64,000 nucleotides of DNA from Zygnema cylindricum (lineage: Eukaryota; Streptophyta; Zygnematophyceae; Zygnematales; Zygnemataceae): positions 116,183 through 180,182 of the forward strand of contig JBBHKE010001564.1 in assembly GCA_037447655.1 (NCBI GenBank), read 5' to 3'. Below are positions 24,301 to 37,500 of this stretch, one piece after another (the stretch's first letter is position 1; every line of letters begins with the position of its first letter). The translations under genes were made by a program, and so were the position numbers. The notes beneath the pieces are model-generated. The model had not been told where the DNA came from, did not search any database, and worked only from the letters and a program-made list of their open reading frames with translations.

Positions 24301-27300
24301 CATCCTCATGTTTGGACCTGGATCTCATAAATGCTTGCGACCATTTTTGCAGACATCAAAACAGCAGTTTCACTGCGATTCGTGTGGAATTTGCAGAATA
24401 GGAGGCCGGAATAATTTTTTTCACTGCAATAGATGTGGTAAGCTGCTCATGTTTTGCTCATTGTGGTAATAATAGTTACATTATATGAAGGTTATACCAT
24501 GGCGTCCGGTTTAAAATCCCCAGAAAATGCTTCTTCCGTTTGAAGTAACAATAGCTAGCCTACCTAAGGCTTCTTTAATATGAAAGCAAACAGATGAGGT
24601 CATGCGGACCTTTATTATGGATGAATCTCTCCATTTTACGTTGGGAGGTTGATCCATGTGGATGTTTCTTCTGGTTGGCATAAAGAGTTTTTTTAAACAT
24701 TGAAAATTTTACATGTCGTCAATTTTTTGGTTTCTAGATAGTCATCCCTTTTAGAGTGCCCAATTGAACAGGGACGTGAATCCTTTTACACAATTTTCCT
24801 GGACACCGAAGTCATAAGATTATAAGCCAATTTGTTTTCTATCTTTTTTTATGTACGGAAGAGCAAAAGCCTTTTAAAGCTACCTCAATAGGGAATATTC
24901 CTCCACTCTCTCTGAAGATGTTTCCATCTTCAGGACCTGGTGATCTTTATCCACTGTCCTGCTCATCATACATTTGAAAATTCGCCGGACACTTTTTGTG
25001 AAAGGTTTTTTATTCCTCTGTAGTATATTCATGTATGCTAGTTTTTTTTTTCCCTCTTTATTAGGTCACGTAGTTTTTCAAGTACTTAGGTTCTTAAACT
25101 CTTTTAGCCCCATCTTTTAGTCCCCTCTTTTAGCCCTTGGTACTTGTCTTACGATCCAAAGTACAGCTACCTGTGTTGTAAGTAGTTGTACTTATGTTTT
25201 TCTCTCCTTCATGATCATGCCATAGTTTGGAATTGCCGGTTTCCTGCCTTTAGGACGCATACCTTCTCTGGTTTCTCGGATTCTCTTCTTCGTTGACAAT
25301 TTGTATGCTACACTGCCCATTGCTATTGCAGTGAGTGAATTATTTGCGGTAACAGTTTTTTGGAATTAACTGCACTAAATTATGTTTTGCAACGTGGCTT
25401 ATTGTGGGTCACCTACTTAAAGAGTGTTGTTAACACGCTATTTTGGGTAAAAAAACAGTCACTCAAGTTAGAGTGATGAACTCTAGTAGTGACAGACTGT
25501 ACCATGGGCTTGTGTAGTTTGTCTTCTGTCCTTTGTTTACTCTTAAGGTAATGTGGCACATGGGCAGAAGTTAATGTGCTAACTTGAGTCTATTGAATCA
25601 CAGCTTCTTTACTTTGTCCTTAATTCAGTACGCTGGGTATCCTTCTCAGCTTGGAGGTTTTGATGGGTATCCATATGAATCCATTTACGTGAATAGATTG
25701 TAAAAATGATGAGCATGTACAATCTCAATATATAATATGCAATATAATCTCTGCAGCAAGTTTTTGTAAGAGGAACTTGCTATTAAAGTGTACCGCATTG
25801 CTGTACGTGAAAAAGAAATTTCTCCATTATTCTGCATTTTTAAGAGAAGTATGTGAACATTGAAAAATCCCTTAGAAGGTGACACTTTTAAGCGGTATGA
25901 CGAGTAGAAAGTTTTTGTGCTTTATTATGATTCACGTATATGTTGTTTACAGGTTGCTGTTATGCCATGGCACTGAAGACGGAAGGTCATCCATGTGTGG
26001 AGAAGTCCATGCACCATAACTGCCCTGTGTGTTTTGAGGTGCTATTTCTCTCAGCCTCTAATCCTGCGTGTTAGTTTTTACAGCAGAAGGCATGGAATAT
26101 ATATTTTGAGACAACTTTTACAATGCATGTTATGTTTTTGGTAATTTTTAAGCCTTGAAGTCTCCTGACCAATAGGACCCTTGCTTGATGTAGTGATTCT
26201 GTATTCTACAATTTATTCACTGGCATTGGCATGTGTGATTTGCCGTTCCTTCTTTGGTTGGATTTACCCTCAAGGTCATGTGGCACATGTCAGTAGTTAC
26301 TGTGCTAACTTCAGTTTATTGGAATCACATTTTTTTTTAGTTTGTCCTTAATTCAGCATATAGGCTGTCCAGAATTTGTAATCTGGATGGCTGTTATGAA
26401 AGTTGCGTGTCAAAGACGATTTTGGTGTTTTTTTTTTGCAGTACTTGTTCGACTCCATCCGAGATATTACGGTGATGCCATGTGGGCATACAATGCATTT
26501 AGAGTGCTGTCGGGAGATGCAAGCCCATGGGCAGTAAGGCTCAACCCTCCAGCTTTATCTTGTTGACTTCACATTGACAAGTTAGATCTTTTCTTCTTGT
26601 TGATCTCAAGTTAATCCTTTTTCCTTGTTGACTTCACGTTGACAAGTTGACCTTTAAACAGTAAAAGGAAGATCATTTTTTTAATAATGTCCTAAGATAG
26701 GCATATTGTCACTTACATTTTTTGGGTCATGTTTTGGTCATCTTTTGTCATGTTACCCAATGTTTGACCAGACGTTGAGTAACGTGACCAAAAGATGACC
26801 AGAACATGACCAGAAACTTATAAGTGAGAATATGCCTAAGTCAACTTTTGGATCCCTATGTTACACTTACTTTTGTAAGCAATTTGGGGTGGTTAATAAG
26901 AAAGCAGGCCATTTCCATGTATATTTTGACTGTTGACGCTGTCGGTTTCTGTCCGATGACAGGTATTCTTGCCCCATCTGTTCGAAATCAGTTTGTGATA
27001 TGTCGAAGTTGTGGAAAGAACTCGATGAAGAGGTGATTGCCTCACTCCACCTGTGTGCAAATTGAGGTTCATTGGCTGGGATGAGATGGCAACTTTGTCC
27101 TCTTTTGTTGTTGTTTCACTTACTTTCTATGCTAAAATTGTGAGCTAAATTTAAGGTTTCTACGTTTTAGACTTTGGAACCGTAGTGGTGATGGAACCCG
27201 AATTTTTATTTGATGGGCGAAGTGGGGCATGATAACGTGGTAAATAGAATATGAAATGTCAAATGAAAGTGACAAACTGACTTCAGCCTGGTTGTGATCA

Positions 27301-28920
27301 TGATGAAAGACCTTACCATGTTTTCAGACTTGTTTGTACTTTAGCTTCCTTAAAAGACTTTTCTTGATTCTCTTTACTTTTTTCGTTTTAAATCCTCCAA
27401 AATACTACTTATCACCTAACCTTGAAAGAACAGCATGCTGTTGATAGTGGAGACTTACAGATAGCGAGAAAATGTATTTGTTAGTGTTGCATCTCTACCG
27501 GTTTTGCCGATAATCAGTATGTACCTGTTTTAGTAGTCTCGATTTTCTCGACATTTTGATGCAATATATCTAATGGCTGATAGTCACAATATATCGATAT
27601 CAGAATACCTTAATTCATGAAAATTATATGGTTGCTTTTCGGCGACTAGCGCAATACTGATGTTTATTGGCTTTATTTGCTGAAAAATATCGAATTTTGA
27701 ACTTACCAAACTTGCGATATGCCGAAATCGCAATCGGACAATGCAAAAATTTATAACTGCGGGGTTTTTGTTTCTCATTTTGCAATTGCATAAATGATTC
27801 CTTGCCGGCCTTTTATTTCTCTTTTTAATGTGGCCTTGTAAACAATTCTTCATTACCTACTTGATAGTTGTGTACTGCAAACTTGTCCTTGTGAATATCC
27901 TACTTCATTTGCTTTACTAGCAAGACACATTATTAAAAAAAAAGCAAAGAATACTATAAGGTTTCGTTTGGTTTTCTTAGTTTTTTTTTCCGTAAGAAAA
28001 TTAAAAATAAATATCCTGTTCTTACTTTCACTCCTTTTTCTGGTGCAGGTGGCGTCTACTCCTATGCCGGATGATTATAGAGACAAGAAGGTAAGAAAAC
28101 AGTCTCTGTGATTTTATTTTAAAAAGCGAGGGAGGTCTGGCGGTTCACCAACCGTTCCTTCCCTCTCATTTTTTGTCAGGCTCAATTTTTGGAAAGATTC
28201 TTTTTCCATTACTTTGATTTTTAATTTTCTCAGAGCTTTTTGGTCGGTTTTGCCTGTGTATTGAAGGCCGGTGAGGTTGAGGTCCTATACTTTGCGATGT
28301 CACCTTTGTCCTTTTTGCTTGTCGTTGGGTATCCGCAGTATTCTTGGTTTTTGTTGTTCGATTTTTTGTGACAATTGTCACCATTTGTCTTTTTATTCCT
28401 TTCATGGACTCGGGTGGTTTGCCATCTCGCTTCTTTGTCTTGTCATTAGGCAAAGGCTTAAAATCGGTCAGGTATTAGTAGTTCGTGCAATCTATTTAAT
28501 CCGTACCCTGATAGTAAATATATTTAAGGTTTTGGGCGTTTTTTATGTTAAAATGTTTTTTGGTCCTGGGCGTTCGCAGATTATTTTTCAACTTTCTACG
28601 CAATTTTTTTGATAAGAGCGTTTACTTTTGGCAACTTTGTTTTTGGCTACTTTTTGATGTTGTATTTGATAAGAGCTTGTGTACTTTTTGGCAACTTTTT
28701 TTTTGTGAACTTTTCTATGTGAACTTTTTCATGTGATCGTTTTATCTGAACTTTTTTTATTTTATGTAAACTTGTTTGTGTGCAGGTTTGGATTCTTTGC
28801 AACGATTGCCAGACAACGAGTCAGGTGTACTACCACGTGGTCGCTCTCAAGTGCCTCAATTGCAAGTCATACAATACCAGAGTCACGAGGGGAGCTGCCG
28901 ATGGGTCCTCCAATGATTGA
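21351..28920 (+). CDS. CHY zinc-finger and RING-type E3 ubiquitin ligase (RCHY1/MIEL1/CHYR class)
   Basis: Eleven exons: 21351-21478, 22013-22100, 22369-22428, 23224-23256, 23930-24007, 24353-24437, 25953-26038, 26442-26533, 26963-27032, 28049-28090 and 28786-28920. All have GT/AG borders and matching phases and give 298 residues, the usual plant length. Order: short N-terminus; CHY zinc finger starting [15 protein letters not shown] and [14 protein letters not shown] finger ([20 protein letters not shown]); RING-H2 finger ([28 protein letters not shown]); C-terminal zinc ribbon ([18 protein letters not shown]). Proteins of this class pick up ubiquitin-charged E2 through the RING and send targets such as MYB factors to the proteasome, in nucleus and cytosol. 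No zinc ligand is missing and no lesion is seen, so the gene looks functional. Introns carry MITE remnants, a G-rich tract and a long hairpin. Confidence 0.93.
22130..22245 (+). repeat. G-run tract in intron 2 (possible G-quadruplex)
   Basis: Runs of three or more G (GGGAGGGAGGGAGGG at about 22131 and GGGAGGGAGG followed by a run of nine G near 22204-22225) lie on the coding strand of the E3 ligase gene between exons 2 and 3. The pattern meets the simple G3+N1-7 rule for quadruplex formation. Confidence 0.6.
23778..23886. repeat. 56-bp imperfect tandem duplication in intron 4
   Basis: Two copies beginning GTGAGTGGTATAT and sharing TTGGAGTTTTTACT lie 56 bp apart just before exon 5 of the E3 ligase gene. 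Each copy starts with a GTGAGT word that resembles a 5' splice site. Confidence 0.75.
25320..25505. mobile_element. Degenerate TA-family MITE in intron 6
   Basis: It shares the motifs GTGGCTTATTGTGGGTCACCTACTTAAA and TAGAGTGATGAACTCTA with 43406-43603 and, more weakly, with 9761-9957. The TIRs have decayed, so the borders are approximate. Confidence 0.5.
26698..26838. repeat. 141-bp foldback in intron 8 of the E3 ligase gene
   Basis: Arms of about 60 bp, beginning TAGGCATATTGTCACTTA and ending TAAGTGAGAATATGCCTA, pair with few mismatches around a short loop near 26760-26775. The outermost TA on both sides fits a TA-flanked foldback MITE. On the transcript it would form a miRNA-precursor-like stem. 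Confidence 0.8.
27478..27760. mobile_element. Degenerate hAT MITE fragment in intron 9
   Basis: TAGTGTTG followed by TTTTGCCGATAATC and repeated ATATCGATAT resemble the hAT MITEs at 33865-34263 and 61730-62551. The right end is not clear. Confidence 0.4.
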
Positions 28921-29000
28921 ACCAAAAAAATAAAATGGGTCCTCAAATGGTCGAGCCAAAAAAAAATGGATCCTCCAATGATTGTGCCAAAAAAAAGAAA
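28901..29000. repeat. Three ~33-bp tandem copies overlapping the E3 ligase stop codon
   Basis: The unit ATGGGTCCTCCAATGATTGA plus a CCAAAAAAA tail occurs three times with small changes (28901, about 28934, about 28967). The first copy supplies the last codons and TGA stop of the E3 ligase. Confidence 0.85.
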
Positions 29001-29821
29001 AAACAACGTATCGGTTTCATCACATGTAGTCACGGTTTTAAAACTCGCTTCCCCGACGTAATGCTTTTTCTTTAGGCTTCTACTTTGGTGTGTTTCGTCT
29101 TATTATCTATTTCGACGGACTTCCGTATTTTCCGAGAAAAATTTGATTTGATTTGATTCGTTGGGGAGGTACAACAAGAGGAGAGGAGTTTGTTTGAAAA
29201 TGATTTAATTGCTAGTTTCAGCGCCAGGCTGGCAGTGACATTTGAATGCGTACAACTGTCGCGGCCAATGTAGAAACAAAAAAGGTAGTTAATTTTCGAA
29301 GTGTGCATTTTTTTTTTTAATTTTTTTTTTCGTTTTTTTTTTTTTCGTTTTAGTTTTACGTTTCAACATATGTATTAGGGAATAGGCTTGTGATGCAAGC
29401 CTGGTCTGGACATCATGGGAAAATATAATCGTGGTATATTTGGGGGGTGGAGTTAAGTTCTGGAGCCTCTTTTAGAAAGTTTGGGGTTGAGAGAGAGAGA
29501 GATAGGGAGATGTGGGAGGGCAGTATTTTAAGATGTACACAATCAGTTATTAAATGTCATTCTTATAGATTTAAGCAAAGTTGAGAAAAATATGAAATGA
29601 GGCAATGCTCATTTAGAATGTCGGTACTGCTCATTCAACCACAAAAAACTGACAAAGTCTAAAATAACCATAAAAAACAATAAGTAAACCAGATTTTTTT
29701 TTTTTAACCACCTTAAAACTGTAAATAGAATTGGGCTAATGTAATCTGTAATTGAAGTGGATTGCTGTTTGTGTGACATTTGGAGCAAAGGCTGTGACTC
29801 TGTTAACTGGCTAGAAGTGAC
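28921..29821. other. 3' flank of the E3 ligase gene
   Basis: Probable 3' UTR and intergenic sequence with T/A homopolymers (29309-29346, 29693-29706). No open gene. No canonical AATAAA could be assigned with confidence. Confidence 0.5.
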
Positions 29822-29824
29822 TTA

Positions 29825-30582
29825 GGGTGAAGGTCCATTAGGACATTCTGTAATTGTACGGCCAACATTACAGAATGCTACAATTTGAACGAAATTCCAT
29901 TGCGCAGAGTCTGTAATCCACGTGTTAGCAAAATAATGGTACCATGTAACTAAAGATTTGATATTGAAAATAGTGAAGTATCTTTCACACCGACCAGCTT
30001 TAACTTGAAATATTCATATGTGCACCGTGTACGCGCGGACCATGTCATCGTTCAACACAATATCTGTACTCTTTGCCGGCGCCCTTTGCAGACGCCTAGA
30101 CGCCTTGTCAGAGAACAGCTCTTTTTTTAGGGTTCCTGTTTTTTCGCGTGACGAATGAGCATTGCCAGAAATAGTGTTGCGAATGGGCTTAAACAAACAT
30201 AGCGTGACGAAAGTGCGTTACGAGATTTCGTTTGTACTTTTTGTTGGATTTTTGAATGCGTATATCGTGAGCGAATTTTTTTGATTTCTGTTGGTCATCA
30301 TATTGACACGTATACTCATTATCCAGCGTGTCGCGGCTCAAATTTTTCTGTAATTGGTGATGTACCTCGCGAGGTACATCACCAATTACAGAAACTTTGG
30401 AAGCGAATGCTTCGCAAATAAATATCCAAGGCGATTGTTAACTCCCAAACCTTTGGAGAATATTGGCAAGATTCTCTGTAATGTTGTTTTCCGTATAAAA
30501 ACAAAATAAGAGGTACGGCGTAGTACGGAGAGGTCCGAATCTCTGTAAACAACCTCACTTTTCGTCTAATGGAACTTCACCC
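29825..30582. mobile_element. Harbinger/Tourist-like element (copy 3)
   Basis: A 758-bp element with TIRs GGGTGAAGGTCCATTAG and its complement, and TTA target duplications on both sides (29822-29824, 30583-30585). A perfect central palindrome lies at about 30350-30389 (GTAATTGGTGATGTACCTCG, then its complement). It sits between the 3' ends of the two convergent host genes. Confidence 0.92.
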
Positions 30583-31588
30583 TTAACCAAAAGAAGAAAA
30601 AAACGAATTGAGAAAGACATCGAAAAAAAGAAAAAAAGAAGAAAAGGTGTAAGAACAAAAGAAATAGAGAGACTGAGAATACTGACTGACTATGAGTAGA
30701 CTTGGTGGAAACGCACAGAAATGCAAATTAAGGAAGATTTCTGTGTTGTTGCCTGTCTCATAAGTGACGTCAAAAAACAAAGATGAAACTTCTGGAAGGC
30801 TTGCAGTAGGCTGGATTTTTAGCAACCAAGGAAAGAAAAACATATATTCATACATTTCGTTATGTCATTCTTAGTAGTGCAATGGTGTACAAGGTGTACA
30901 ATTTTGTTTCCTTAGATTAATAATATTTGTGAAATCGTCACTTTTCCCTTGCTTCTCCCTTTTGCTGCTTCCCTCCACATGTATTTTTTCAGATTCAGCA
31001 TTGCTGCCTCTTTTTGTTCCCTTGGTCTCAGATGGTTTACCATCGTCTCTTTTAATCAGGTCGATTGTTACAGTTAAAAAATACTACAAGTACCGTAACA
31101 ACACCTGAACCGAAGTTGGCGATTCTAAAATTATTTTTGTGTCCGGTTATTGAACTTAAGTGGCGATCATTTGTTCAGGAAAAGAATATACATACGGATA
31201 CATTTAAGTACACGCGAATACATGTTGAACAGAAATAATGCCAGTTCAGTAAGTCACGAGTACATGCAAAGAACATACATTTTTTTGTGAACGGTATTAA
31301 ATTACCGCCGACGTTCAAAATTCTCGATCATTTGCACCACTTGTTTTGTAATTTTAGTTCAAACTGTCCTCAAAAATATATGCTGTACTTTTCAAGAGGT
31401 AACTTATTCAAGCTCAAAACAGTGAGTTACTACATTATCCGCAGATATGACTTTGCATGCTGGCAAGATAATTACAAAAGCGATCAAGACCCCCCAGCAT
31501 TATTCATATATAAGGCAAATAAAGTATGATTTTGATTAAATGTATGATTGAGGCGAATAAAGAATAATTAAGTTACGGAAGCAGGTAA
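30583..31588. other. Intergenic region between two convergent genes
   Basis: No further gene or bounded repeat is recognised. It should contain the 3' UTR of the minus-strand GT47 gene that stops at 31589. Confidence 0.45.
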
Positions 31589-34500
31589 CTAACCCGTTTT
31601 GACCTTTTTCTTTTTCCAAACTGACTTGAATGGATTCTTCTCTCGTTGTTGAACTCGTTTTCCCAAAATGTACATTAAAGACGCAAATGCATCTTTCTCC
31701 GCCAAAATGGGTGCCCATTTGTCCTTAACTTCTTGGGAATACGATGCCATAGGGTTGAGGGAGGAGCTCGCCCATACAAATCTCGTCCATACTTCGGCAC
31801 AAGCTTTTTGTTTTCTTCTTATGACATCCGGAGGGATGGCCCTCAGTATCTCGGCAATTCGAGGAATATCGTCTTTAGTGAGGACAACGGCAAACTCGTC
31901 CCAGTTGAGAAGATCGATTTCCAAGGCCTGAAACACATTGGGCTAAAAAAAGAAAGGCAAGCGTACACTACATATGCATATAAATTTTCCATATTATCGC
32001 GAAATCAACAGTGTCTTATACAGCACGAAAAGAAAGAATCAGACGACTCAACGATTGGAAGAGAGATAAAATTTGCCGTAACATGTGATGAGCCAAAAAA
32101 GAGGAGGATTACTTTGTATACAAAGCAATCACCTGTACATAATCATGTTCAAAAAAAGAAAAAAATACGATAGACAAAAGATAACCAAAAAGAGAAAGAG
32201 AAATGAACAGAAAAAGTGGAGAGTATTGTTTTACAGAGAAAGTACTTTGTCTTACCTGTATGACCACAGGAATGCACCCCAAAATGACCGACTGTGTGGC
32301 TCTCATGCCCCATCCCCATCCAGCCGGAGCAAAACAAAAAACGGCTTGCCGCATTTCGGTCTTAAAGTCTTGAATTGCAAACCCATCTGCGCCTATTAAA
32401 CGAATTCCCGTCTCATTCTCTCGATTCTCGTAGAGAGTAAACATCTTTTGTCGAACACCAAGACTCCAACTAAAACCCTCATCAGGTGACTCGGGCCTCG
32501 AAAGAGCAGAAAAGCCCTTGAAATAAAGCAAAGTTGTACGCTGGTCTTGTCCTGTAGGAGAGGCCTCTGTCCCGTCGTTTATAATCTCCTTTAAAAAAGG
32601 GACGTGTTGGTAAACATCGGGTGGCATACAAGGAGGCATAACTATATCGTTCCCAACTATGAAACACGGGTCCTCATCTTTTATCGCCATATTTTTCGTA
32701 TGACCCCACAATGTAATGGTCAACATATTGCCCAAGTGAGATCCCCGAACCCCAAACACTCCAACCTCACAATTTCCCCAATCGCCATTCGTCAACACAA
32801 AGTGATCTGAACCGTCGGATTCATTCCAGTATGGCCAATGTTCTTTCACATAAGATATGGCCCAACCAAGAGTAGCTTGCACTTTGCCTACACGAGACCT
32901 GTCAGATGTCCATATATAGAAAATAATCATGTACATAAACAGATCGATGTTAACCATAGACATATATCTGGTGATAGACATATGATCTATTACCTTACAT
33001 TTATCCTCTTGTTGTAAACAATAATCCTCAAATTGAAGCCCAAATCAAGGAAACCCATCCAAAAGCAAAAAGAGGTTATTACCTTAAAATAAGTGGTATG
33101 TAGAAATAGTCTGCCTCATTTGGATCAGCTGTGCGGTGGTGGCTTGTTAAAATCCTCTCCAGAAAATAAATCTGCTCTTGATAGTTCAAATACCCGAAAT
33201 GCTGGATATACCAAGTATTGAAATATCCGGGCAGTTCATAAACATATATTTTGGGTGTGACCTCCTCCGTAGGATTCCATATATGTTCGGGGACAGCGTT
33301 CGACCATGAGAACAAAGGTTTCACTATCACCCTGCAATGGTAAAAGTTATAACAATTTTAAAAATCATAAACAATAGAGGAACGAAAATAAACATTGGCA
33401 ATGACAGGTAAATCAATTGCTGGCCGTAAATTCTCCATCCCATGTGCTTTACTTTTTTAAGTACAGTAACATATCCTATTTGAAATACAAACCCTCGAAG
33501 TTTTGGTTCCATTAAGGGCGGACTAAAAGCCATGTTTTAACCATTTTTCTTTCATTGACTTTATCGCGATATCCAACATGGACAACCCCACATGGATAAA
33601 ATCCCAATACCCAAAAATCCTCCCCGATTAGCATCACTAAATGAACTGAAAGTTAGAAATGAAAATGCACAAATGGATGAAAGACCCAAATCACCCAATT
33701 TCATAGCTCTTGCTATATAAAAAAATTGACTATCAAAAACCCGTCCGTCTCCATTATGGAGTAAGGTACTCAAACATTAGAGGGGGTTAAGACTAACTAG
33801 ATATTGAGATGTACACATCAAAATAGTCAATTATCTCCAAAATCTCCATCCTATGTAGATAAACTAATGTTGTGTATCGGCAGGGTTTTGCCGATAATCG
33901 ATATGTACCTTTTTTTGGCTTGCCGATAATCGATATATTGAAACTGGTGTTATCGCTGATAAAAAACCGATTCACCGGTACCGATTACTATCGGCAATAA
34001 TTGTACGGTTTATCCTGTCGTACTGAACCGCCGTTATTCCGTTACACAGATTACGGAACAGATTTTTACACGTGGCGTGCCACGCTATATACAGTGAAAA
34101 ATACAATACAGTATATTATAAAGTACTATAATATAGTGTACTATACTTTTCACACCTATCGCCGATAAGGAATTAGTTGGTCTCGGACCCCTGACCGTTC
34201 GATAACCGATAACTATCGGTATCGGTGTTATCGCGATAAAGTTCTTGCCGATACACAACACTAAAATATACACACATTCACACATACACACGAAACACGC
34301 ACACACACACACACACACACACATATAACTCTTACACCACATTGATGTCAAAAAGCACCTGGTCTTGAACCCAATGTTTGAGGCAACAAAACACATAGTC
34401 TAGCCCCATTGGGAAGCGTATATGTACATCTGTCTGTACCACAAAATCAGGGATTTTGATTTGGGAACTTTTGCACACAAGTTGAAATCTCCCACAAAAG

Positions 34501-37500
34501 TAAGGAAACAAAACAAACAATACCTAGGACAGAACCTTACTCTGTACGGCCATCAGGGCCAATGGAGAGAGCGCAATCGAGCCCGAAAAATCCCTTATTG
34601 CATTTGCAGATACCATAAAAACATTCTCCGCGGCCGTTGCAGTCATTGTAACAGTTGAACGGAACGTTTCCGACTTGGCTGCATCCGTAACTGTTGTAAG
34701 CCCACGTACACCTGACAGAGAGCCAGAGAAGGTCATCTTCAAATTCTCAGTAAGAGGTAATGCAAGGCTCAGACCTATACGGGAAGGAGAGGGCCAAAGG
34801 AGGTCACCTTCCTCTTTTCCCAAAAAGAGATAGTACAACAAATCCTCCACGGGACACAGCTGAACAACTGCCATAAGGGACAGAGAGCAGGAGAAAAGGG
34901 ATAGGGTATTGCAAGATAAAGAGAGAGATCAAACCAGCACCCAGCATCCTTGGTGCCTTGTCTCAATAAGAAATTGAAAAATAGAAAGGACATACCAATT
35001 TCATTTAAGTCCCAGCCCATTCTTACGAGCAATAATTATCATTTTTGAAGCAGACGCCACGGCCTGAACAGTTCAATGGACAGTCAAAGGGGCTTGCTAT
35101 GTCATGCCTCCATTCATTCTCCGGAATCTTCTTTCTTGGTTCAATTTCATTTCCCAAGTCATCCGTAGCGAAATACACTTCTGGATGGTTCAACAGTTTG
35201 CGTATATCAGTCTCAACGGTTCCATCCTCTCGCTTTTCATCAAAGCAACGATCATCTGTAAATAAACGGTAACTGGCACATTGCAGTTTACATGCACAGG
35301 AGGACATATAGAAACAAGGAGTGTAGTGTCCAGGCTCAAAGTGGCAGGCAGGAAACGCCAAATCTTCACATGTCGGACCAGCGTAACTTCCTTTACATTC
35401 ACATAGACCTGTTTCTTCGTTACAAGTTCCGTGGTCCAAGCATCCGACAGGACAAGTTGTGTGCGCTTCATTCATAGCTTCTTTAAGCTCCGCATCTTTC
35501 GCTTCCCCAGTCTCCTTCCTAAATCTGCGAGGTAAAGTGATTGCATGCATATACTGCTCCTGCTTCTCCACAGAGGCTTTTTTCACCCAAAGAGATGCAG
35601 TGTCTCTCAGTCTCAAACGATTCCCGAGAATCTCCATCACTGACGACACCACATCCTCCGATGCCAATTTGGGTGCCCAAACGTTTTGCACATCTTTCGA
35701 GTAGGTCTTTAGAGGATTCAGAGAAGGGCTAGTCCACACAAATCTGGTCCATATTTTAGCACATGCTGATTGTTTTTCTGCAACGGTTTTTGTTGTGACT
35801 GCTCGCAAAACTGAATCGATGTGAGGGACGTCCTCTGGCTGGAGAATCACAGCAAAGTCCTTCCACTCCAGGTCCCCCTCAAAAGTCTGCACCACTGAAG
35901 GCTGTCCCTCTCTCCTCCCCAAAATCAGTATTGGGTCTCACACTTGGCATTTGACAAGTGACTTTGATATGGTTATTGACAATGAAACAGACAGCAAGCT
36001 GAAAGTGACAAAGAGATGAGCATTTGAAATTTTGTATTGACATTAACATTGACAGTTGACATTTTTATTCTGAATGGCATTGACACTGGCATGATCGAGG
36101 ATGTTAGTATTTAAAATATAAAAATTAGCATCCGGATTATAAGTTTGGCACTTGACAATTGACGGTCAGTATTTAAATTAACATTTGATGCATGAACGTG
36201 ACATTTACCACTTTAACACCGAAGAAAACACACTTGAAATCGACATTTACATCATGTTGTCTAATTTCAAACTAAAGCGGCTTCAAAACCCATCTCTCAC
36301 TTACTATGACGTTATCCCACTCTTTTGAAAAAACATTCCATATAAGCAGACACACTACTATCCTTGCCAAGAAAACATAAAAGACGTTGAACACATTTGT
36401 TGAAATATTGACCCTCCCTCCTAACCACGTTACAACATCACAAAAAAAACCTCAAATCGTTAAACCACGTCAGAACCATAACCGAGCTCACCTGTATGAT
36501 AACAGGGATACAACCCAGAATGACTGCTTGTGTAGCATGCTCACTCCATCCCCACCCACTTGGAGCGAGGCAAAAAGTTGAGCGCCTCATTTGGAGAAAA
36601 CTATCATTAATATCCAGAACTCCCTCATTGGTTTCCAAGTAAATGCCAGTCTCATTCTCACGGCCGCCGTAAAGTTGAAACATTTTTTGTCGCACTCCAA
36701 AGCTGAACTCATATGGCCCAAAAGGATCAGCTCCCGTTCCATCTGAGCCCCTGAAATAGAGTAACCATCTCCCTCTCTCTACGTCCTCGGACTCTTGTAA
36801 GTAAGGCACATGTTTATACAAATCTTCCCTCATTACTGGGGGAATTACAATATCTTTTCCAGGCTTGAAACATGGTCTATCATCTTGAAGCTTCATATTA
36901 CGAAGGTGGCCCCACAGTGTCAGTACGATCACGTTATCCAGAAGTGGCTCAGAAAATCCATATTCTCCAACTTCACAGGCTCCCCAATCTCCATTCTCCA
37001 CAATGATGTGGTCCCTTCCCTCATGTCGTTCCCAAAATTTGGGCCATGTTCCTTTCACATACTCGATAGCAGCTAGAAGTGCAGATTTTGCACCGCCCCC
37101 TCGATTTCTGAAAGGAAACAAAATTTAAAATAAATAAACTTCAAGACGCCTACAAGTAAACGTACACTTCAAAAAAACCATTGAAAGCCAAAATCGACTA
37201 CGGTTAATCGTGATGCAAAAGGCCGTGAGTTCGACTTACCTGTGAATAAGTGGAATGAAGAAGAAATGAGCTTCTTCTGGATCCGAAGTTCGGTACCCAC
37301 TGGCCAGGAGGCGTTCTATGAAGTAAAACTGTTCCAACCAGTCCATTGTTAGCGAATGTTGGAATTGCCAAGTATTGAAATACTGTGGAATATCATACAC
37401 ATAAATTTTTGGATAGAACACGCCTTCTGAAGGGGAAGGTTGTAAGGCATTTGCCCATGGTAAGGGTGGTCGCTTGATTAACCTGAAATCACAAAAAGAA

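Larger units (their letters stand above)
31589..35600 (-). other. GT47 gene, module 3 (EGF, GT47), intact, with the only stop codon
   Basis: Starts inside exon 10 after a charged linker of ~45 residues, with CLDHGTCNEETGLCEC. Exon 11 carries the second EGF (CNGRGECFYGICKC) and has exactly the length of module 2 exon 7 (171 bp). Exons 12-13 hold the core (KIYVYELPGYFNTW, ADYFYIPLIL, NGDWGNCEVG, NETGIRL, LGCIPVVIQ). Exon 14 is taken from AG at 31943 because PNVFQALE then aligns with PSVVQTFE of module 2. A Lys-rich tail ends at TAG 31591-31589. Confidence 0.85.

Noticed and set aside
32109-32255. C-terminal extension of the GT47 exon-13 frame
   Set aside because: A good 5' splice site (GTAAGA) at 32255 and the conserved GCIPVVIQ border used in all three modules show this is intron read-through.
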